DNA of 64,000 bases from Mycobacterium kyogaense (GTDB taxonomy: Bacteria; Actinomycetota; Actinomycetes; Mycobacteriales; Mycobacteriaceae), in NCBI RefSeq assembly GCF_003254575.1, contig NZ_QJUA01000007.1, positions 1-64,000 on the forward strand, written 5' to 3'. Positions 37,105 through 45,658 of the stretch are shown here, piece after piece (the first letter of the stretch is position 1; each line of letters starts with the position of its first letter). The position numbers and the translations under genes are program-made. A model generated the notes under the pieces. It did not search any database, was not told where the DNA came from, and saw only the letters and a program-made list of their open reading frames with translations.

Positions 37105-37410
37105 CTAGCTGGCGCGCTCGTCCTTGACCACCCGCAGCCGGGGCCGCTCCTGCGGTTCCGGCTGCGCCGACGTCTCGGGTGCGATCTTGTCGGTGACCGT
37201 GGCCGCCACGGAGTCGATGCGGTTGACGGCACGGTCGCACAGCCCCCGCACCCGGTCTCCTGCGCCTTCCACCGCGGAGTCGACGTCGTCGGCCGCGCTG
37301 AGCAGGTAGGCCCGCATGTTCAGCCGCCACCGTTCCCCGGCGCGGCGTAGCCGGTGGCGGAGCCGATCGTCGACCTCGACGGTCACATACGGCAGCACTC
37401 GAAGCTTCAT
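37105..37410 (-). CDS. Small conserved-looking hypothetical protein
   Basis: Encodes 101 residues from an ATG directly preceded by GGGAG. It has a compact beginning (MKLRVLPYVTVEVDDRLRHR), a helical amphipathic middle (YLLSAADDVDSAVEGAGDRV, VNRIDSVAATVTDKI) and a polar Glu/Pro/Arg tail. No signal peptide or membrane segment is present. The start resembles short DNA-binding or antitoxin-like proteins, but this is not enough to assign a role. It reads in the same direction as the coiled-coil protein upstream, with a 47-base gap. Confidence 0.65.
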   Translation of the reverse strand: MKLRVLPYVTVEVDDRLRHRLRRAGERWRLNMRAYLLSAADDVDSAVEGAGDRVRGLCDRAVNRIDSVAATVTDKIAPETSAQPEPQERPRLRVVKDERAS

Positions 37411-37457
37411 CTCCCGTGCCTCCCCTGTGTGGATGCCTGTGCCCAGGGTAGCGGGAA

Positions 37458-38309
37458 TCAGCGCGCTGCTCTGGCCGCCGTGACGGCTCCCGCGGCATCC
37501 CGGCTCGCCTGCTTTCCGGCTGCATAGGCGTCTTCGGCTGCGCGCCGCGCCTCTTCGGCGGTGCGCAGCGCCTCTTCGGCGGTGGCGAGCCGGCGGCGTG
37601 CGTCCTCGACCCGTAACCGGGCCACGGACAGGTCGGACTGCAGCTCCGGAAGAGCCGCGTCGGCGTCGGCCTGCCGGGCGAGAGCGTCTCGCAGGGCCGG
37701 GGACGGACCTCGTCGGGCCCGCTTCTCGGCGGGTGGGGCCGGTGCGGCCGGCGCGCTGCCCGGGGAACGCTTCGCCGACACCGCGGTCGCGACCCCGAAG
37801 TCGCCGAAGCCGGACCACTGTTCGGCCTTGGTCAGCCGGCCCAGGCGGGCGAGCACCTCGGGATCGGCGACGGCCGCCTGCAGGGTCGAGACGACGTCGT
37901 CGCGCAGCGCGGCTGACGGATCGGTGATCCCCGCCGCAACGAACCCGGCGCGGCTCAGTTCCTCCACCAGTCGGCGCTGCTCGGTGGTCAGGGCGCGGAT
38001 CGCGTCGCCGTCCATCGCCGCGTGCGCCTCCCGTAGCCGCGTACGCAGGTCCGCGAGTTGGGTTCGCGCGGTGCCTTTGAGCGCCAGCAGATTCACCACC
38101 CACGCCGCGACGGTCGGCCTGCGGCTGGCGCCGATCTGCTTCGCGGCGTCGCCGGCACCGGCTTTCTTGGCCGCCGCGGCCAGCTCCGTGCGCCGCGCGG
38201 TGAAGTCCTGCGGGCGCGCGGCGTACAACGCATCGAGTGCGTCGGACACCGCGTCGGTCGCCGGATCGCCCACCCCATCAGCCACACTGTCCACTATCAC
38301 CGAGAACAC
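37458..38309 (-). CDS. Coiled-coil protein of unknown function, divergent from kup
   Basis: Encodes up to 283 residues. The N-terminal half is helical (ALDALYAARPQDFTARRTEL, RRPTVAAWVVNLLALKGTAR, ALTTEQRRLVEELSRAGFVA). The C-terminal 90 residues form an Ala/Glu/Arg-rich coiled coil (LSVARLRVEDARRRLATAEE, ALRTAEEARRAAEDAYAAGK). The start is uncertain: GTG codons at 38309, 38285 and 38273 are all in frame, and the later ones would leave more room for a promoter shared with kup. The pattern is common in actinobacteria, but I know of no function. Confidence 0.75.
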   Translation of the reverse strand: MFSVIVDSVADGVGDPATDAVSDALDALYAARPQDFTARRTELAAAAKKAGAGDAAKQIGASRRPTVAAWVVNLLALKGTARTQLADLRTRLREAHAAMDGDAIRALTTEQRRLVEELSRAGFVAAGITDPSAALRDDVVSTLQAAVADPEVLARLGRLTKAEQWSGFGDFGVATAVSAKRSPGSAPAAPAPPAEKRARRGPSPALRDALARQADADAALPELQSDLSVARLRVEDARRRLATAEEALRTAEEARRAAEDAYAAGKQASRDAAGAVTAARAAR

Positions 38310-38337
38310 TGGTCGTCATCCACTCCGCCCGGCCATC

Positions 38338-40206
38338 GTGGTCGGCGCACTCGGCGTGGTGTTCGGCGACATCGGCACCAGCCCGATCTACACGCTGGCC
38401 ACCGTCTTCGACCCCCACGATCCGCACCCGGTGCCGGTGTCGCGCGACCACGTCTACGGCGTGGTGTCGCTGATCTTCTGGTCGGTGATGATGATCGTGA
38501 CGTTCACCTACGTGACGCTGGTGATGCGCGCAGACAACCACGGCGAGGGCGGCATCATGGCCCTGATCACGCTGGTGAAGAAGTTCTCGAAACCCTCCAC
38601 GCGGCGGGTGTCGACCGTTCTGGCGGCACTCGGCGTGTTCGGCGCGGCCCTGTTCTTCGGCGACAGCATGATCACCCCGGCCATCTCGGTGCTCTCGGCG
38701 GTCGAGGGCGTGAAGGTGATCGATCCCGGGTTCGCCGACTTCGTGGTGCCGGTGACCGCGGTGATCATCGTGATCCTGTTCTCCGTGCAGCGCCGTGGCA
38801 CCGAGACGGTGGGCCGGTTCTTCGGTCCGGTGATGATCCTGTGGTTCGCCGTGATCGGCGCGTGCGGCATCCGCGGCATCGTGACCAATCCCGACATCCT
38901 CTGGGCGCTGTCACCGACCCACGCGCTGGAATTCCTGTCCGGCCGTTTCCACGTGGCGTTCTTCGCGCTCGCCGCGATCGTGCTGGCCGTCACCGGCGCC
39001 GAGGCGCTGTACGCCGACATGGGGCATTTCGGTCGCAAGGCCATCACCATCGGTTGGTTGGGTCTGGTGCTGCCCGCCTGCACGCTCAACTACTTCGGGC
39101 AGGGCGCGCTGGTGCTCTCCGACGAACGCAACGTCGCCGCACCGTTTTTCCTCCTCGTTCCGGAGTGGGGCCGCATCCCGATCGTGCTGCTGGCCACTGC
39201 GGCGACGGTGATCGCGTCGCAGGCGGTGATCACCGGCGCGTTCTCGGTGGCATCGCAGGCCGCCAAGCTCGGCTACCTGCCCAGGCTGCGAATCCACTAC
39301 ACGTCGGCCACCGCGATGGGGCAGGTCTACGTGCCCTGGATCAACGGCATGCTGATGGTCGCGGTGCTGATCCTGGTGTTCGCGTTCCGCAGTTCCTCGG
39401 CGCTGGCGTACGCGTTCGGGATGGCGGTCACGGGCACGATCACGATCACCACGCTGCTGTTTCTCTACATCGCCCGCACCCGCGCCGGGGCGCCGCTGTG
39501 GTTGGTGCTCGGCGGTGGGGCGGTGCTGTTGACCGTCGACCTGATGTTCTTCGCGGCCAACATGACCAAGCTGGTGCACGGGGCGTGGCTGCCGCTGCTG
39601 ATCGCCGTCGTCGCGTTCGTGGTGATGACGACGTGGCAGCGGGGCCGGGTCCTGGTCACCGAGGAACGACGCGAGGTCGAGGGTCCGATGCAGGACTTCA
39701 TCGACGGGCTGACCACGATGGATCCGCCGTTGGTGCGGCTGCCGGGCACGGCGGTGTTCTTGAACAGGGGCGATGACACGGCGCCGCTGTCCATGCGCAC
39801 CAACGTCGAACACAACCACGTGCTGGCGGAGCACGTGGTGATCATGAGTCTGACCACCGAACCGGTGCCGCGCATCCCGGATTCCGAGCGCGTCAGCGTC
39901 GACCGACTCGGGCCGGGCGACGACGGCATCGTGCACGTGGTGGCCCGGTTCGGCTACATGGAGCACGTCAACGTGCCCAGGGTGCTGGGTCTGCTGGACC
40001 CCGCGCAGACCGAGGGCCCGCTCGACCTGGCGAACGCGACCTACTTCCTGTCGAAACTCGAACTGTGTGAAGGGGATCGGCCGTCGATGGCACGCTGGCG
40101 CAAGCGTTTGTTCATCGCGACGTCCTACATCACCTCCGACGCGGCGGCCTACTTCGGGCTGCCGCTGGACCGCACCGTAGTGATCGGCTCACGTCTCGAG
40201 GTCTGA
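38338..40206 (+). CDS. kup: Kup-type potassium uptake protein, start codon uncertain
   Basis: At least 622 residues of a KUP/HAK potassium transporter: the family hallmark GVVFGDIGTSPIYTLATVF, then ADNHGEGGIMALITLVKKFS, GALFFGDSMITPAISVLSAV-like segments and about 12 helices, followed by a soluble C-terminus. No ATG, GTG or TTG lies in frame upstream of 38338, yet homologues begin roughly 15-25 residues earlier; the conserved-looking residues LRPAIV precede the GTG. A CTG at 38287 or a non-standard start is possible, or a leaderless GTG start. The 3' end overlaps the convergent GH65 gene by 18 bases. Confidence 0.9.
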   Translation: MVGALGVVFGDIGTSPIYTLATVFDPHDPHPVPVSRDHVYGVVSLIFWSVMMIVTFTYVTLVMRADNHGEGGIMALITLVKKFSKPSTRRVSTVLAALGVFGAALFFGDSMITPAISVLSAVEGVKVIDPGFADFVVPVTAVIIVILFSVQRRGTETVGRFFGPVMILWFAVIGACGIRGIVTNPDILWALSPTHALEFLSGRFHVAFFALAAIVLAVTGAEALYADMGHFGRKAITIGWLGLVLPACTLNYFGQGALVLSDERNVAAPFFLLVPEWGRIPIVLLATAATVIASQAVITGAFSVASQAAKLGYLPRLRIHYTSATAMGQVYVPWINGMLMVAVLILVFAFRSSSALAYAFGMAVTGTITITTLLFLYIARTRAGAPLWLVLGGGAVLLTVDLMFFAANMTKLVHGAWLPLLIAVVAFVVMTTWQRGRVLVTEERREVEGPMQDFIDGLTTMDPPLVRLPGTAVFLNRGDDTAPLSMRTNVEHNHVLAEHVVIMSLTTEPVPRIPDSERVSVDRLGPGDDGIVHVVARFGYMEHVNVPRVLGLLDPAQTEGPLDLANATYFLSKLELCEGDRPSMARWRKRLFIATSYITSDAAAYFGLPLDRTVVIGSRLEV

Positions 40207-42564
40207 GGACTGCAGGTGGCGGCGCATCGGTTCCCGCCCGGGCGGCTGGGTCGGCGTCGGCAGCAGCGGCTTGATCGGGTGCACCGGGACCGTGGTCGGC
40301 GCATCGGTGTTGATCTCCAGCGGTTCACCGGCATGACGGATGGTCAGTCGGTGGTGCGGTCCGTCGCGCAGGGTGTAGGTGACCGACGAGTGGTCGGCCT
40401 CGACGGTGACGCGGAAGTTGCGCCACCGGAGCCGGAAACACAGTCGCTTGATCCCCGACGGCAGATGCGGGTTGAGGCTCAGCATGCCTTCGTCATCGCG
40501 CAGCCCGCCGAAACCGCCGACGAGCGCGGTCCAGCTGCCCGCCAGTGACGCCAGGTGCAGGCCGTCACCGGTGTTGTGGTGCAGATTGCGCAGATCGATC
40601 AGCGCGGCCTCGTAGGCGTAGTCGTGCGCGAGCTCCAGGTGCCCCACCTCGGCGCACATCACGGCCTGCGTGCACGCCGACAACGACGAGTCGCGGGTGG
40701 TGCGCTTCTCGTAGTAGTCGACGTTGCGAGCCTTCTGCTCGGCGGTGAACGCGTGGCTCTGCCACTGCATGGCGAGCACGAGGTCAGCTTGTTTGACCAC
40801 CTGCGCCGGATAGAGCCGCACGTACGGTTCGTGAAGCAGCAGAGGGTATTCGGTGTTCGCCGAGAAATCCCACTCCCGCAGCGTGGTGAAGCCGTCGCAC
40901 TGCGGGTGCACACCCAGCTCGTCGTCGTACGGAATGTGCACGGCGTCGGCGGCATCGCGCCACGCAGCGGTCTCCTCGTTGTCCACCCCGAGTTCGCCTG
41001 CGGCGTCGGGGTTTCGGTGGCAGGCGTCCACGGCGATATGCAGGTTGTTGGCAGCCATCAGGTTGGTGAACACGTTGTCGCGCACCACCGCGGTGTACTC
41101 GTCGGGGCCGGTGACACCGTCGATGCGCCACAGCCCGTTGCGGTCGTGGTGGCCCAGAGACATCCACAGCCGTGCCGTCTCGACGAGAACCGCGAGCCCG
41201 CAGTCTTTTTCGAGCGAGTGATCACCGGTGACCACGCGGTAGCGGTCGAACGCCATCGCGATGTCGGCGTTCACGTGGAACGCGGCGGTGCCTGCGGGCC
41301 AGTACGCCGAACACTCCTCTCCGGCGATCGTGCGCCACGGGAAGCTCGCGCCTTCGAGGTCGAGTTCTCTGGCGCGGTCGCAGGCCAGGTCCAGCGTCGA
41401 GGATCGCCACCGCAGCGCGTCTGCGGCGGCATGCGGTGCGGTGTAGGTGAGCACGGGTAGCACGTAACCCTCGGTGTCCCAGAAGGCGTGGCCGTCGTAC
41501 CCGGTACCGGTGAGCCCCTTCCCGGCGATCGCGCGGCGTTCGGCGCGGGCCGCGGCCTGAATCACGTGGAAGAGGCCGAACCGCACCGCCTGCTGGCAGT
41601 CGGCATCGCCGTCGACCTCGACGTCCGCGCTGTCCCAGAAGTCGTCGAGATACTCCCGCTGCGAGTCGAGCAGTCCGTCCCAGCCGGTGTAGCGGGCACC
41701 GGCGATCGCCGCGGCGACCTGATCGCGCAGGGCGGGCCGGGACCGGATGCTCGACCAGCCGTAGGCGAGATACTTGACCAGGCGCAGCTTTTCACCCGGC
41801 TGCAACGCACATACCACGGTGGTGCGGGCCCAGTCACCACCGGCGTCGCCGCTGATGTCGACGCGCCCCGGCGCGTCGACGACGTGATCCATCGCCGCAG
41901 CCATCATCAGCTTGCTGTTGCGCGTGCGGTGGATCAGCACCGCGCCGTTGTCACTGATCTCGTGCTGGATCGCCTTGAGCGGGTTCTTCAGGACCGACGC
42001 CACCCGCGGATCGTCGGATTGCTCCGGCTGGTCCTCGTTGGCCACCAGCTCGGACTGCAGGGTGACGCGCACGGGATCGTCGACCGCCTCGACGATGTAC
42101 TCGATGGCGGCCAGACCGCGCTGCGCCAGCGATACCAGCCGTACCGAGGTGACCCGAACGTGCTTGCCCGCAGGCGATTTCCATTCGGCTTCGCGCGTCA
42201 GGGTACCTGCCCGCATGTCGAGCACCCGTTCGTGGGAGAGCAGGTCGCCGTAGCGAACGTCGAACGGCTCGTCCTCGACGAGCAGGCGGATCAGCTTGCC
42301 GTTGGTGACGTCGACGATCGACTGGCCGTCCTCGGGATAGCCGAAGCCTGCCTCGGCGTAGGGCAGAGGCCGCGTCTCGTAGAACCCGTTCAGGTAGGTG
42401 CCCGGCAGCCCGAACGGTTCCCCTTCGTCCAGGTTGCCGCGTAATCCGATGTGCCCGTTGGACAGTGCGAAGATCGACTCGGTCTGTGGCAGCAGGTCGA
42501 ACACGAGCTGGGTTTCCCGGATCCGCCACGGTTCGACCGGGAAGGCCTCGTCGGAGATCATCAT
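40189..42564 (-). CDS. GH65 disaccharide phosphorylase/hydrolase (Rv3401-like)
   Basis: Encodes 791 residues. The GH65 layout is an N-terminal beta-sandwich ([20 protein letters not shown]), a linker, an (alpha/alpha)6 barrel and a small C-terminal beta domain. The catalytic acid is the Glu in [33 protein letters not shown] and the late [19 protein letters not shown] bind substrate and phosphate. These inverting enzymes split trehalose, maltose, kojibiose or nigerose with phosphate to beta-glucose-1-phosphate. The upstream, overlapping gene is a beta-phosphoglucomutase-type HAD protein, which converts that product to glucose-6-phosphate, so a phosphorolytic route is strongly suggested. The pair matches Rv3400-Rv3401. 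The disaccharide is not known. Confidence 0.92.
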   Translation of the reverse strand: MMISDEAFPVEPWRIRETQLVFDLLPQTESIFALSNGHIGLRGNLDEGEPFGLPGTYLNGFYETRPLPYAEAGFGYPEDGQSIVDVTNGKLIRLLVEDEPFDVRYGDLLSHERVLDMRAGTLTREAEWKSPAGKHVRVTSVRLVSLAQRGLAAIEYIVEAVDDPVRVTLQSELVANEDQPEQSDDPRVASVLKNPLKAIQHEISDNGAVLIHRTRNSKLMMAAAMDHVVDAPGRVDISGDAGGDWARTTVVCALQPGEKLRLVKYLAYGWSSIRSRPALRDQVAAAIAGARYTGWDGLLDSQREYLDDFWDSADVEVDGDADCQQAVRFGLFHVIQAAARAERRAIAGKGLTGTGYDGHAFWDTEGYVLPVLTYTAPHAAADALRWRSSTLDLACDRARELDLEGASFPWRTIAGEECSAYWPAGTAAFHVNADIAMAFDRYRVVTGDHSLEKDCGLAVLVETARLWMSLGHHDRNGLWRIDGVTGPDEYTAVVRDNVFTNLMAANNLHIAVDACHRNPDAAGELGVDNEETAAWRDAADAVHIPYDDELGVHPQCDGFTTLREWDFSANTEYPLLLHEPYVRLYPAQVVKQADLVLAMQWQSHAFTAEQKARNVDYYEKRTTRDSSLSACTQAVMCAEVGHLELAHDYAYEAALIDLRNLHHNTGDGLHLASLAGSWTALVGGFGGLRDDEGMLSLNPHLPSGIKRLCFRLRWRNFRVTVEADHSSVTYTLRDGPHHRLTIRHAGEPLEINTDAPTTVPVHPIKPLLPTPTQPPGREPMRRHLQSSDLET

Positions 42565-43265
42565 CGGTCGAGCAGCTCCCCCAGGTCGGTGACGACGATG
42601 CCGGCGCCGTGCTCACGCAGCGCGTCGGCCTGACCGACGCGGTCGACGCCGACGACGGCCCCGAAGTGACCGGCCTTACCGGCGGCCACTCCCGACTGCG
42701 CGTCTTCGAAGATCGCGGCCTCCGCTGGTTCGACGCCAAGCAGCTCGGCCGCTCGCAGGAAGCTGTCCGGTGCGGGTTTGCCGCGCAGATGCTCCTCCTG
42801 CAGTGTCACGCCGTCGACCCGTACTTCGACGTACTCGGCCAGCCCGGTGATCTCCAGGACCTGCTTGGTGTTGGCGCTCGACGACACGACGGCGCGACGC
42901 AGGCCGGCCTCGGCGACCGCCTGCAGGTAGCGGCGCGACCCGTCGAACACCTCGACGCCGTCCTTTTCCAACGTGTGCTGGAAGGCCGTGTTCTTCTCAT
43001 CGCCGAGCTGATGCACGCATGCGTCGTCGACGTCGATGTGGCGGCTCTCGAGGAAGGACCGCACGCCGTCCTCGCGCGGTTTGCCGTCGACGTAGTCGTC
43101 GTAGTCGGCACCGATGTCGAACGGGGTGAAGTCGTCACCGTCGCGTGCGCGGAGGAACTCGTCGAACATCTTCTTCCACGCCCGCTTGTGCACGCTGGCG
43201 GTATCGGTGAGCACGCCGTCGAGGTCGAACAGGCACGCGCGGATGCCCTCCGGTAGTCCGAACAC
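42561..43265 (-). CDS. Beta-phosphoglucomutase-family HAD phosphatase/mutase (Rv3400-like)
   Basis: Encodes 234 residues from a GTG at 43265. HAD motif I is [20 protein letters not shown] with two Asp residues, motif [16 protein letters not shown], the Lys motif [16 protein letters not shown], and motif [19 protein letters not shown]. The GVLTD variant and the cap sequence ([22 protein letters not shown]) fit beta-phosphoglucomutases. It overlaps the GH65 start (ATGATG), so both are made together: phosphorylase releases beta-glucose-1-phosphate and this enzyme isomerises it to glucose-6-phosphate. Confidence 0.92.
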   Translation of the reverse strand: MFGLPEGIRACLFDLDGVLTDTASVHKRAWKKMFDEFLRARDGDDFTPFDIGADYDDYVDGKPREDGVRSFLESRHIDVDDACVHQLGDEKNTAFQHTLEKDGVEVFDGSRRYLQAVAEAGLRRAVVSSSANTKQVLEITGLAEYVEVRVDGVTLQEEHLRGKPAPDSFLRAAELLGVEPAEAAIFEDAQSGVAAGKAGHFGAVVGVDRVGQADALREHGAGIVVTDLGELLDR

Positions 43266-43319
43266 CCTCCCTTTCTACCCAGACGGACTAATTTCCACGC
43301 TGTGGCGGTTGGCGCCGGT

Positions 43320-44189
43320 ATGCGCATCGGCGTGGTTTTTCCGCAAACCGAGCTCGGCGGCGACCCCGGCGCGGTGCGCGCCATGGGTCAGCGCGTCGAG
43401 GAGCTCGGCTTCACCCACCTTCTCGCCTACGACCACGTGCTCGGAGCCGACCCGGCCGTGCACCGCGACTGGGCGGGCCCGTACGACGTGGACACCACGT
43501 TCCACGAGCCGCTGGTCATGTTCGGCTATCTCGCGGCCGTGACGACGACGCTGGAGCTGGTCACCGGGGTGATCATCCTGCCGCAGCGCCAGACCGCGCT
43601 GGTGGCCAAGCAGGCCGCGGAGGTGGACCTGCTGACGGGCGGGCGGTTCCGGCTGGGGGTGGGGCTGGGCTGGAACGCGGTGGAGTACGAGGCGCTCGGC
43701 GAGAACTTCGGCGATCGGGGCAGGCGCTCCGAGGAGCAGATCGAGTTGCTGCGCCGGCTGTGGACCGAACGCTCGGTGACGTTCGAGGGACGTCACCACC
43801 GCGTGGTGGGTGCGGGCGTGGCTCCCCTGCCGGTGCAGCAGCCCATACCGCTCTGGATCGGCGCCGCGTCGCCGCGGGCGTACGCCCGCGTGGGCCGGCT
43901 CGCCGACGGCTGGTTCCCGATGTTCGGGCCGGGGCCGCGTCTGGACGAGGCGCGGGCCGTGGTCGACGAGGCAGCCCGAGCCGCCGGACGAGATCCGGCG
44001 AGCATCGGCATGGAAGGCCGCGTCAGCTGGCAGGGCGACTCCGACGCGGTCCTCGCCGCGATCGAGGTGTGGCGACAGATCGGGGCCACGCATCTGACGG
44101 TGAACACCATGGGCGCCGGCCTGACGACCGCCGACGAGCACCTCGACGCACTGGAGGCTGTCGCCGACGCGGCGGGCCTGTCCGCCTAG
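43320..44189 (+). CDS. LLM-class F420-dependent oxidoreductase
   Basis: Encodes 289 residues from the ATG at 43320; a GTG at 43302 is possible. It is a bacterial-luciferase-like TIM barrel: MRIGVVFPQTELGGDPGAVR, LLAYDHVLGADP, LELVTGVIILPQRQTALVAK, GRFRLGVGLGWNAVEYEALG and PLWIGAASPRAYARVGRLAD. The pattern matches the TIGR03619 (Rv2161c-like) group of F420-linked enzymes. The substrate is unknown. It converges on the ALDH gene, overlapping its stop by four bases. Confidence 0.9.
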   Translation: MRIGVVFPQTELGGDPGAVRAMGQRVEELGFTHLLAYDHVLGADPAVHRDWAGPYDVDTTFHEPLVMFGYLAAVTTTLELVTGVIILPQRQTALVAKQAAEVDLLTGGRFRLGVGLGWNAVEYEALGENFGDRGRRSEEQIELLRRLWTERSVTFEGRHHRVVGAGVAPLPVQQPIPLWIGAASPRAYARVGRLADGWFPMFGPGPRLDEARAVVDEAARAAGRDPASIGMEGRVSWQGDSDAVLAAIEVWRQIGATHLTVNTMGAGLTTADEHLDALEAVADAAGLSA

Positions 44190-45658
44190 CGGCGGCGCCG
44201 GGGCACCGACAGGTACTTGTACTCCAGGAACTCGTCGATTCCGACCTTGCCACCCTCACGGCCCAGGCCGGACTGTTTGACTCCCCCGAAGGGTGCGGCG
44301 GGGTTGGACACCACCCCGGTGTTGACGCCGACCATGCCGACCTCCAGTCGTTCGCTCATGTCGAACGCGCGGTCGATGTCCTGGGTGAAGACGTATCCGA
44401 CCAGACCCCAGTCGGTGTCGTTGGCACGGGAGATCACGTCGTCTTCGTCATCGAACGGGATGACCGGCGCTACCGGACCGAACACTTCTGTGGACATCAG
44501 CTCAGAGTCAGGTGACACATCGGCGAGCACGGTGGGTGGGTAGAAGTAACCCGGTCCGTCGGGAAGCCGGCCCCCGGTCAGGGCGGTGGCACCACGGGCG
44601 AGCGCGTCGTCGACCAGGTGCTGGACCTTGGCTCGGCCGGCGCCGTCGATGAGCGGTCCCACGTCGGTACCCTCGGCCAGGCCATTGCCCACCGTCAGTT
44701 CCGCCATCCGCGCTGCCAGGCGCTCACTGAATTCGCCTGCGAGAGAACGGTGCACGTACATGCGGTTCGCCGCCGTGCACGCCTCCCCCATGTTGCGCAT
44801 CTTCGCCGCCATGGCACCGTCGACCGCGGTGTCGATGTCGGCGTCGGCGCACACGATGAACGGCGCATTGCCGCCCAACTCCATCGACGATCTCATCACC
44901 GTGTCGGCCGCCTGGCGCAGCAGCACCTTGCCCACGCCGGTGGAGCCGGTGAAGCTGATCTTGCGGGCCTTGCCGCTGGTCATCCACCGCTGCACCACCG
45001 TCGCCGCATCGGTGGTGGTGACGACGTTGAGCACCCCCTCGCGCAGGCCGCACTCCTGCAGGATCGCCGCCAGAGCCAACGAGGTCAGCGGTGTCTGCGG
45101 GGCGGGTTTGAGCACCATCGTGCAGCCGGCTGCCACGGCCGGCGCGATCTTGCGGGTTCCCATCGCCAACGGGAAGTTCCATGGCGTGATGAGGACACAG
45201 GGTCCGACGGGTTCCCGCGTGACGATGATGCGGTTCGCGCCGTCGCCGGTGGTGGTGTGATCACCGGAGATCCGCACCGCTTCTTCGGAGAACCACCGCA
45301 GGAACTCCGCGGCGTAGGCCACCTCGCCCCTGGCCTCGGCCAGCGGCTTACCCATCTCCGAGGTCATCACCTCAGCCAGCCAGTCCTGCCTGGACATCAC
45401 GAGATCGTATGCGCGTCGCAGGATTTCGCTACGCTCGCGCGGTGCGGTGCGGGCCCACGAGCGCTGCGCAGCGACTGCGGCGTCCAGGGCCGCGTCAGCG
45501 TCCCCCGAACCGGCATCGGCCACGCGGGCCAACAGCTCTCCGGTGGCGGGGTTCTCCACCTCGAAGAGGTTTCCGTCGTTCGCGGCGCGCCATTGCCCGC
45601 CGATCAGCAGGCCGGTCGGGATGTCCGCGAGACCAGCGTGCAGCGTTGTTGACGTCAT
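44186..45658 (-). CDS. NAD(P)-dependent aldehyde dehydrogenase, succinate-semialdehyde-dehydrogenase type
   Basis: Encodes 490 residues. ALDH landmarks are the ITPWNFPLAMGTRKIAPAVA cofactor region, FTGSTGVGKVLL, the catalytic Glu in SMELGGNAPFIV, and the catalytic Cys in MGEACTAANRMYV. The overall pattern is GabD-like; it would oxidise a short semialdehyde to a dicarboxylate or amino acid. The ATG overlaps the stop of the FAD/Fe-S dehydrogenase (ATGA), and it is the last gene of a four-gene coupled operon, so it probably consumes the aldehyde produced by the upstream PLP enzyme. The exact semialdehyde is inference. Confidence 0.92.
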   Translation of the reverse strand: MTSTTLHAGLADIPTGLLIGGQWRAANDGNLFEVENPATGELLARVADAGSGDADAALDAAVAAQRSWARTAPRERSEILRRAYDLVMSRQDWLAEVMTSEMGKPLAEARGEVAYAAEFLRWFSEEAVRISGDHTTTGDGANRIIVTREPVGPCVLITPWNFPLAMGTRKIAPAVAAGCTMVLKPAPQTPLTSLALAAILQECGLREGVLNVVTTTDAATVVQRWMTSGKARKISFTGSTGVGKVLLRQAADTVMRSSMELGGNAPFIVCADADIDTAVDGAMAAKMRNMGEACTAANRMYVHRSLAGEFSERLAARMAELTVGNGLAEGTDVGPLIDGAGRAKVQHLVDDALARGATALTGGRLPDGPGYFYPPTVLADVSPDSELMSTEVFGPVAPVIPFDDEDDVISRANDTDWGLVGYVFTQDIDRAFDMSERLEVGMVGVNTGVVSNPAAPFGGVKQSGLGREGGKVGIDEFLEYKYLSVPRRRR

